From Prevotella communis (GTDB lineage: Bacteria > Bacteroidota > Bacteroidia > Bacteroidales > Bacteroidaceae), in the NCBI RefSeq assembly GCF_022024115.1, contig NZ_CP091792.1, forward strand, positions 2,914,001 through 2,978,000: a stretch of 64,000 nt of DNA, in the 5' to 3' direction. Position 1 is the first letter of the stretch. The number at the start of each line of letters is the position of its first letter. Positions 58,774 through 64,000 of the stretch are shown one piece after another. The notes under the pieces are model-generated. The model was not told the DNA's origin. It did not search any database and saw only the letters and a list, made by a program, of their open reading frames with translations. Position numbers and translations under genes: made by a program.

Positions 58774-59933
58774 AAAAAGCGATAGTCAATCTGTGTCGCC
58801 TGCTTTTAGCGGCGGTCTTTATCCTTTCAGGATTCGTCAAGGCCGTAGACCCGCTGGGTACGCTATACAAGATGCAAGACTATCTGCAGGCCATGGATCT
58901 GGGCGGGTGGCTGCCCGACTTGGCATTATTGGCCTTCGCCGTAGGACTGTCGGCATTGGAGTTCTGTCTGGGAATCTTCATGCTGTTTGCCATCAGGCGC
59001 AGGCTCACATCCAGGACAATGGTGATTGTTCTGGCTATCATGACATCACTGACACTATGGCTGGCACTGACCGACCCCATCAGCGACTGCGGATGCTTTG
59101 GCGATGCGCTCGTATTGACCAACTGGCAGACGTTCTGGAAGAACATCATTCTTCTGACCGCAGCACTCGTCGTTGCAAAATGGCCCTTCGGGATGATTCG
59201 ATTCATCAGCAAGTCAAACCAATGGATTGTCATCAATTACTCGTTACTGTTTATCCTGATTATCTCAGGATGGAGCCTGTACGACAGACCGCAGTTTGAC
59301 TTCCGTCCCTATCACGAGGGAACAGACTTGCGTGAAGGATGGAACCTGATGATGGAGGGCAACGAGTCGCCCTACGCTGACTTCTTCATAGAGAAGGCCG
59401 ATAACGGGGAGGATATCACGGAACAGGTGCTCAACAACGAAGGCTACACCTTTCTGCTGATTGCGCCCTGGCTGGAGAAAGCCGACGATTCGCAACTGGA
59501 CTTGATAAACCAGGTCTACGAGTATGCAGAAGACAATGACTATCTGTTCTATTGCCTGACAGCCAGCGGAGAATCGGGCATCAGCCTTTGGCGCGACATC
59601 ACAGGTGCCGACTACCCATTCTGCCAGACCGACGGGACAGTACTGAAGACGATGATCAGAAGTAATCCCGGACTGCTGTTGCTGAAAGACGGCAAGGTGA
59701 TACGTAAATGGAGCCATAACAGGCTGCCCGATGAATATGACCTGGCACGACCTCTGGAGGAACTGGAGTTAGGACAGGCAGCCGGCAATACGATGGGCCG
59801 CCATATCGCTGAGGTGATGCTTTGGTTTGTATTACCATTGTTACTGCTCTCCATCACTGACCGGTTGTGGATGTGGTCCAAATGGATAAGGAAACGAAAA
59901 AATAGTAATTCTATTAATAAAAAAGAAGTAAAA
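58770..59933 (+). CDS. DoxX-like membrane protein (BT_3928 family), reads into tpiA
   Basis: 388 codons before the tpiA ATG with no stop. The membrane part has about seven helices ([18 protein letters not shown], the DoxX-like start; '[12 protein letters not shown]', a Cys pair as in methylamine-utilisation/DoxX proteins), a periplasmic thioredoxin-like stretch (about 185-325) and a final helix ([18 protein letters not shown]). In related genomes this gene ends just before tpiA. Here A6 at 59897-59902 is followed by TAGTAA in the +1 frame, so one more A would give two stops (CGA AAA AAA TAG TAA). As written, the frame continues through KKEVK into TpiA, 640 residues in all. Confidence 0.8.
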
Positions 59934-60692
59934 ATGAGAAAGAAAATTGTTGCAGGAAACTGGAAGATGAACATGAATCTCCAGGATGGTATTGCTCTGG
60001 CAAAGGAGCTGAACGAGACATTGAAGGCTGAGAAGCCCAACTGTGGTGTAGTTATCTGCACACCATTCATCCACCTCGCTTCTATTGCACAGTTCCTCGA
60101 CCAGAACATCATCGGCCTGGGTGCAGAGAACTGCGCAGACAAGGAGAAGGGTGCTTTCACTGGTGAGGTTTCTGCCGAGATGGTAAAGAGCACTGGTGCT
60201 CAGTATGTCATCCTGGGTCACTCTGAGCGTCGTGAGTACTACAAGGAGACTCCCGAGATCCTGAAGGAGAAGGTGCTGCTGGCTCAGAAGAACGACCTGA
60301 AGGTTATCTTCTGTATCGGTGAGTCACTCGAGGAGCGCGAGGCAGGCAAGCAGAACGAGGTCGTTAAGGCTGAGCTTGAGGGTAGCGTATTCAACCTCTC
60401 TGAGGAGGATTTCCGCAAGATCGTTATCGCCTACGAGCCAATCTGGGCTATCGGTACCGGTAAGACTGCTACTGCTGAGCAGGCAGAGGAGATTCACGCT
60501 TACATCCGTTCAATCATCGCTGAGAAGTACGGTCAGGCTGTTGCCGACGACACCACTATCCTCTATGGTGGTTCTTGCAAGGCAAGCAACGCTCCTGAGC
60601 TCTTTGCTAAGCCCGACATCGACGGTGGTCTGATCGGTGGTGCTTCTCTGAAGGCTGCTGATTTCAAGGGTATCATCGATGCCTTTAAGTAA
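59934..60692 (+). CDS. tpiA: Triose-phosphate isomerase
   Basis: A 252-residue TIM barrel from [15 protein letters not shown] (Lys and Asn catalytic site), with GHSERREYY (His), [15 protein letters not shown] (Glu, loop 6) and [13 protein letters not shown]. It interconverts dihydroxyacetone phosphate and glyceraldehyde-3-phosphate in glycolysis. Codon use is strikingly high-expression (GGT, CTG, GAG), unlike the gene before it, so it is likely initiated on its own at 59934 rather than made only as a membrane fusion. Confidence 0.95.
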   Translation: MRKKIVAGNWKMNMNLQDGIALAKELNETLKAEKPNCGVVICTPFIHLASIAQFLDQNIIGLGAENCADKEKGAFTGEVSAEMVKSTGAQYVILGHSERREYYKETPEILKEKVLLAQKNDLKVIFCIGESLEEREAGKQNEVVKAELEGSVFNLSEEDFRKIVIAYEPIWAIGTGKTATAEQAEEIHAYIRSIIAEKYGQAVADDTTILYGGSCKASNAPELFAKPDIDGGLIGGASLKAADFKGIIDAFK

Positions 60693-60694
60693 AA

Positions 60695-60812
60695 AGTAAA
60701 AAGGTAAGAAAGTAAAAGAGTAAAAAGAGTAATGATTATGCGTATGAAAACAGGATTATTGCAATCTATTATTAAAAAGGTAATAGTCATTTTACCCTTT
60801 TACCTTTTTACT
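60695..60812. repeat. AGTAAAAAGGTAA inverted repeat reaching into a signal peptide
   Basis: AGTAAAAAGGTAA at 60695-60707 has its exact reverse complement at 60800-60812. The left arm is in a longer AGTAAAA-type run after tpiA. The right arm lies in a TTTTACC-type run (60790-60824) that encodes the hydrophobic core [13 protein letters not shown] of the next protein's signal peptide. Confidence 0.8.
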
Positions 60813-61367
60813 TTTTTACCTTTAACCGCACAGACTTTCACCCAGCGCATACAGAAGACTACGGCTGGTGAAGGTACTATAACCATTCATCAGGATACAG
60901 CCATCGATGAACTGGTCAACGGTCCGGTATCCCCTGCGAAGCCCGCACCGGCTCCAAAGAAGACGACACCTGCACCCGTCAAACCTGTCACAAAGGCAAA
61001 AGACACACCTGTCATGCAAATCAAAGACACGACAGTCAGTCATAGTCAGCAAGAGACAGAGACCGACAGCACACAGATTACCCCAAAGCGTGTATTCAAG
61101 ACTGTAGGCTACAGAGTACAGGTATTTGCAGGAGGCAACACACGCCAGGACAGGCAAAGAGCCGAACAGGCCGGACGTTCACTCAGGACACTCTTCCCAG
61201 GCGAGGAAGTTTATGTTCACTTCTATTCTCCACGATGGATTTGCCGGTTAGGCAACTACCGCACTTATGAGGAAGCCCACGAAAAGATGCTGGAAGTACG
61301 AAAACTGGGCTACGACGCTGCTACAGTCGTCAAAGGAAAAATCACCGTCACAGAATCTATAAAATGA
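60732..61367 (+). CDS. SPOR-domain secreted protein
   Basis: A 211-residue protein with a signal peptide (cleavage about residue 34, LTAQTF), a Pro/Lys/Thr-rich linker (about 67-125) and a C-terminal SPOR domain ([34 protein letters not shown]), which binds denuded peptidoglycan strands at division sites. Its function is probably in cell-wall remodelling or division. ATG 60738 or 60744 are also possible starts. The stop overlaps the folE ATG. Confidence 0.88.
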   Translation: MIMRMKTGLLQSIIKKVIVILPFYLFTFLPLTAQTFTQRIQKTTAGEGTITIHQDTAIDELVNGPVSPAKPAPAPKKTTPAPVKPVTKAKDTPVMQIKDTTVSHSQQETETDSTQITPKRVFKTVGYRVQVFAGGNTRQDRQRAEQAGRSLRTLFPGEEVYVHFYSPRWICRLGNYRTYEEAHEKMLEVRKLGYDAATVVKGKITVTESIK

Positions 61368-61954
61368 CATTAGAACCCGAATACAGAGAAGGCCTCGACG
61401 AATTGGCCGTACACTATAAACGAATTCTGGAACTTCTTGGAGAAGACCCGGATCGTGAAGGTCTGCAGAAGACCCCCATGCGAGTGGCAAAAGCTATGCA
61501 AGTGCTGACTCGCGGCTATGAAATGGATGCACACAAAGTGCTCACCGACGCACTTTTCAAGGAAGACTACAATCACATGGTCATTGTCAAGGACATTGAC
61601 TTCTTCTCGCTCTGCGAGCATCATATGCTGCCTATGTACGGAAAGGTACATGTGGCTTATATCCCCAATGGCTATATCACTGGCCTCTCAAAGATTGCCC
61701 GTGTGGTTGATATCTACAGCCACCGACTGCAAGTACAGGAACGCATGACGATGCAGATTCGTCAGTGCATCCAGGAGACTCTCCACCCTCTCGGCGTCAT
61801 GGTTGTTGTCGAAGCCAAGCACATGTGTATGCAGATGCGTGGCATTGAGAAACAGAACAGCATCACCACAACCAGTGAGTTCAGTGGTGCCTTTGAGCAG
61901 GCCAAGACCCGTCAGGAATTCATGAATCTCATTCATCATAACAACGCTTTATAG
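61364..61954 (+). CDS. folE: GTP cyclohydrolase I
   Basis: A 196-residue enzyme with the zinc site [18 protein letters not shown] and [11 protein letters not shown], and [20 protein letters not shown]. First step of folate (or queuosine-type pterin) synthesis from GTP. Translationally coupled to the SPOR gene (ATGA overlap). Confidence 0.96.
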   Translation: MTLEPEYREGLDELAVHYKRILELLGEDPDREGLQKTPMRVAKAMQVLTRGYEMDAHKVLTDALFKEDYNHMVIVKDIDFFSLCEHHMLPMYGKVHVAYIPNGYITGLSKIARVVDIYSHRLQVQERMTMQIRQCIQETLHPLGVMVVVEAKHMCMQMRGIEKQNSITTTSEFSGAFEQAKTRQEFMNLIHHNNAL

Positions 61955-61964
61955 TAATCAGATT

Positions 61965-62531
61965 ATGTATCAGAAAGATCGCGGATCATATCGCAACAAA
62001 GAATCACTCTTAGTGGAGTTCCAGCACAGTTGTCTGGGACGTGTTGTCATCGCAGCTGCCATTCTTGCTGTTATCGCCATCTTTGCTATCATTACCTGTC
62101 CCTCAGAAGAGACGATGCATGAAGAGATGAACGACAACATCCGTCAGTGCATCGAGGAAAGAGACAGTCTGGCTGTCGACTGGATTGATGACGCCATCAA
62201 CAATTTCGGTTACATCTTCACGACTGCCGACACAACCATCAATACGGGGGCGATGAAGAGTTTCCAGGAGCATAACACACTGGTATACCACAATCACCTG
62301 CTCTTCTCTACCATGCACCTGCATAACACCTTCCAGGTACAGGGTATGCGTTGCGGCATCGGTATTCTCGGCATTGTGATACCCACGGTCAATTTCAACG
62401 ACTTCATACTCAAGACGGGAACGATGCGCAAAGAGTATAACCAGCCAATCATACGAAACACCATAGCCGACGATGACTACATGGGTGAGACCCCAGACCT
62501 CGGAGGCGTATTTGAATATGAAGGGGATTAG
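61965..62531 (+). CDS. Single-pass membrane protein of unknown function
   Basis: A 188-residue protein with a membrane helix at about 28-50 (VVIAAAILAVIAIFAIITC) after a basic start, then a periplasmic alpha/beta domain with a second weakly hydrophobic stretch (GMRCGIGILGIVIPTVNF). I do not recognise a family. It overlaps the start of the next gene by 14 nt and follows folE by 10 nt, so it belongs to the same transcript. Confidence 0.75.
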   Translation: MYQKDRGSYRNKESLLVEFQHSCLGRVVIAAAILAVIAIFAIITCPSEETMHEEMNDNIRQCIEERDSLAVDWIDDAINNFGYIFTTADTTINTGAMKSFQEHNTLVYHNHLLFSTMHLHNTFQVQGMRCGIGILGIVIPTVNFNDFILKTGTMRKEYNQPIIRNTIADDDYMGETPDLGGVFEYEGD

Positions 62532-64000
62532 ATTATTTGTTCTAATCTACACACTGTTACTGGGCATGGCTATCCATGCCCAGCAATCGTTACAAATCAC
62601 CGGTGTCATCACTGACGAAGAGACCGGAGATTCAATTTCTTTTGCCAGTATTGTCTATAAGGGGCACAATATCTCCACGGTAGCCAACGTATTCGGCCAG
62701 TATACCATTCCCCGTCAGGAAGGCTGGAATATCACGGTAAGTGCCGTAGGCTATAAGTCACGCATCATCCCTGTCAACAGCAAGACGAGGCGCAAGCTGA
62801 ATATCACACTGAAACCCGCCAAGCAGGAACTGGCCGAAGTAACCGTAAAATCTAAGCGCAACCGGTATAGCCGGAAGGACAATCCGGCCGTGGAACTGAT
62901 GCGGCGCGTGGTGGCAGCAAAGAAAAAGACCGACCTCAGCAATAATGACTATTATCGTTACAACAAATACGAGAAGCTGACACTGGCTCTCAACGACCTG
63001 ACGCCCCAGCAACTGGAAAGTCCGTTTTTTGCCAAGAAGCCATGGCTACTCAATCAGGTGGAGGTCAATCCATACACCAACAAGCTGGTGCTCCCTGTCA
63101 GCGTAGATGAGACCGTCTCACAGAAATTCTACCGCAAGTCACCGAAAGACGAGAAGAATATCATCCAGGGACAGACGTCAACGGGTATCAATGACTATTT
63201 CCAGACGGGCGACATCATCAATACCGTGGTCAAGGATGTATTCACCAACGTAGACCTTTATCAGGATGATATCCGCATCCTTCAGCGCCCGTTCACCTCG
63301 CCCATGTCGGAAAAGGGTATCGGCTTCTACCGTTACTATATAGAAGACACACTGGCCATTGGGCAAGACAGTTGTATACACCTGGCCTTCGTTCCCAACA
63401 ACATGCAGGATATGGGATTCCGCGGTGACCTGTATATCCTGAAGGACTCAACCCTTCACCTGCGTCGCTGTCAGTTGTCCATCCCCAAACAGAGTAATGT
63501 CAACTTTGTGGAGAGCCTGCAGGTGCTGCAGGAATACGAGAAGCTGCCCGACGGACAATGGGTACTGACTACTGATGATATGATTACCGAACTGCAACTC
63601 TTTGATTTTATCAGTGCCGGTGCTATTGTCACGCGTATCACCCGTTATTCAGACTATGACTTCAGTGAGGTGCCCAACAAGATATTCCACGGACAAAAGA
63701 AGGAAGTGACAGAAGCCGATGCACAGATGCGTGACAAGGCATTCTGGGACCAATACCGCCAGGTGGAACTGACACGTAGCGAGAACTCCATGGACAAATT
63801 CATGGAGAACATCCAGAACATGAAAGGATTCAAATATGTTATCTACGGACTGAAGACCCTTGTAGAAAATTCCCTGGAGACTGGCGACCCCAACTATGTT
63901 GACATCTGTCCCATCAACACCCTACTAACGAGGAACTACGTGGACGGATGGCGCACACGCCTCAGCGCGAAGACCACAGCCAACCTCAACAAGCATTTCT
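62518..64000 (+). CDS. DUF5686 / carboxypeptidase-like outer-membrane protein, partial
   Basis: At least 494 residues, cut by the window end with no stop. Signal peptide (1-21, LLLGMAIHAQ), carboxypeptidase-regulatory-like domain (about 25-105, GVITDEETGDSISFASIVYK, SAVGYKSRIIPV), then the DUF5686 region (NPAVELMRRVVAAKKK, YYRYNKYEKL, FRGDLYILKDSTLHLRRCQL). Members normally run to about 800-850 residues and end in an outer-membrane barrel. Role unknown, probably outer-membrane biogenesis or surface structure. Confidence 0.88.
   Translation, partial: MKGIRLFVLIYTLLLGMAIHAQQSLQITGVITDEETGDSISFASIVYKGHNISTVANVFGQYTIPRQEGWNITVSAVGYKSRIIPVNSKTRRKLNITLKPAKQELAEVTVKSKRNRYSRKDNPAVELMRRVVAAKKKTDLSNNDYYRYNKYEKLTLALNDLTPQQLESPFFAKKPWLLNQVEVNPYTNKLVLPVSVDETVSQKFYRKSPKDEKNIIQGQTSTGINDYFQTGDIINTVVKDVFTNVDLYQDDIRILQRPFTSPMSEKGIGFYRYYIEDTLAIGQDSCIHLAFVPNNMQDMGFRGDLYILKDSTLHLRRCQLSIPKQSNVNFVESLQVLQEYEKLPDGQWVLTTDDMITELQLFDFISAGAIVTRITRYSDYDFSEVPNKIFHGQKKEVTEADAQMRDKAFWDQYRQVELTRSENSMDKFMENIQNMKGFKYVIYGLKTLVENSLETGDPNYVDICPINTLLTRNYVDGWRTRLSAKTTANLNKHF

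Overview
The window comes from a member of the phylum Bacteroidota, most likely Prevotella or a close relative. The evidence is the 16S rRNA 5' end on the minus strand at the left edge, Bacteroidota-type promoters (TTTG, 19-20 bp, TAnnTTTG) before many genes, and family-restricted genes: fkp, GSCFA, DUF4834, DUF1599, the DoxX-like gene before tpiA, BspA-type leucine-rich repeats, and a DUF5686 protein. All functions are read from sequence patterns; no search was run.

Layout. 1-1.1 kb: 16S rRNA start, its promoter and a decayed TPR gene fragment. 1.1-21.1 kb: mostly core genes. These are a small secreted protein; fucose salvage (GSCFA protein and fkp, divergent from fucP); dnaE-trxA-hypothetical; the phospholipid genes psd-pssA with DUF4834; birA-pyrH; a large modular secreted protein; tadA; rsmI with a coiled-coil lipoprotein; tdk; an AI-2E-type transporter; and tRNA-Lys(UUU). 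21.0-27.5 kb: an ECF sigma factor, a minimal anti-sigma protein and two TonB-receptor-like outer-membrane proteins whose N-terminal modules are near copies. This block is bracketed by a 13-bp duplication of the tRNA-Lys 3' end. 27.7-32.9 kb: an operon of a repeat-bearing secreted protein, an HEYTH metallopeptidase/propeller/outer-membrane barrel protein and a PrsW-type membrane protease.

33.2-46.9 kb is a defence island between two diverged 70-bp direct repeats. It holds an Abi_2/HEPN gene preceded by a strong promoter and a structured leader that may be an RNA antitoxin. Next come unusual 7-bp and 11-bp repeat arrays and a truncated DUF1016 gene between 24-bp direct repeats. The rest is a type I restriction-modification operon (DUF2971, hsdM, hsdS, TIGR02391/HEPN, HEPN-like, DUF4268, DinD-RhuM fusion, hsdR), all on the minus strand.

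46.9-64 kb returns to core genes: msrA, a YgjP-like metallopeptidase, lpxA, an RND efflux operon (adaptor, pump, outer-membrane factor), a BspA-like LRR protein, the CCA-adding enzyme, a small lipoprotein, DUF1599, a DoxX-like gene that runs in frame into tpiA without a stop, a SPOR protein, folE, an unrecognised membrane protein, and the start of a DUF5686 protein cut by the window end.

The observations most worth a second look are the HEPN/ncRNA unit, the island boundary repeats, the 11-bp array around a CCATGG dyad, the protease/PrsW operon, the DoxX-TpiA fusion, and a recurring TAnnTTTG-N4-start-codon arrangement that predicts leaderless mRNAs.
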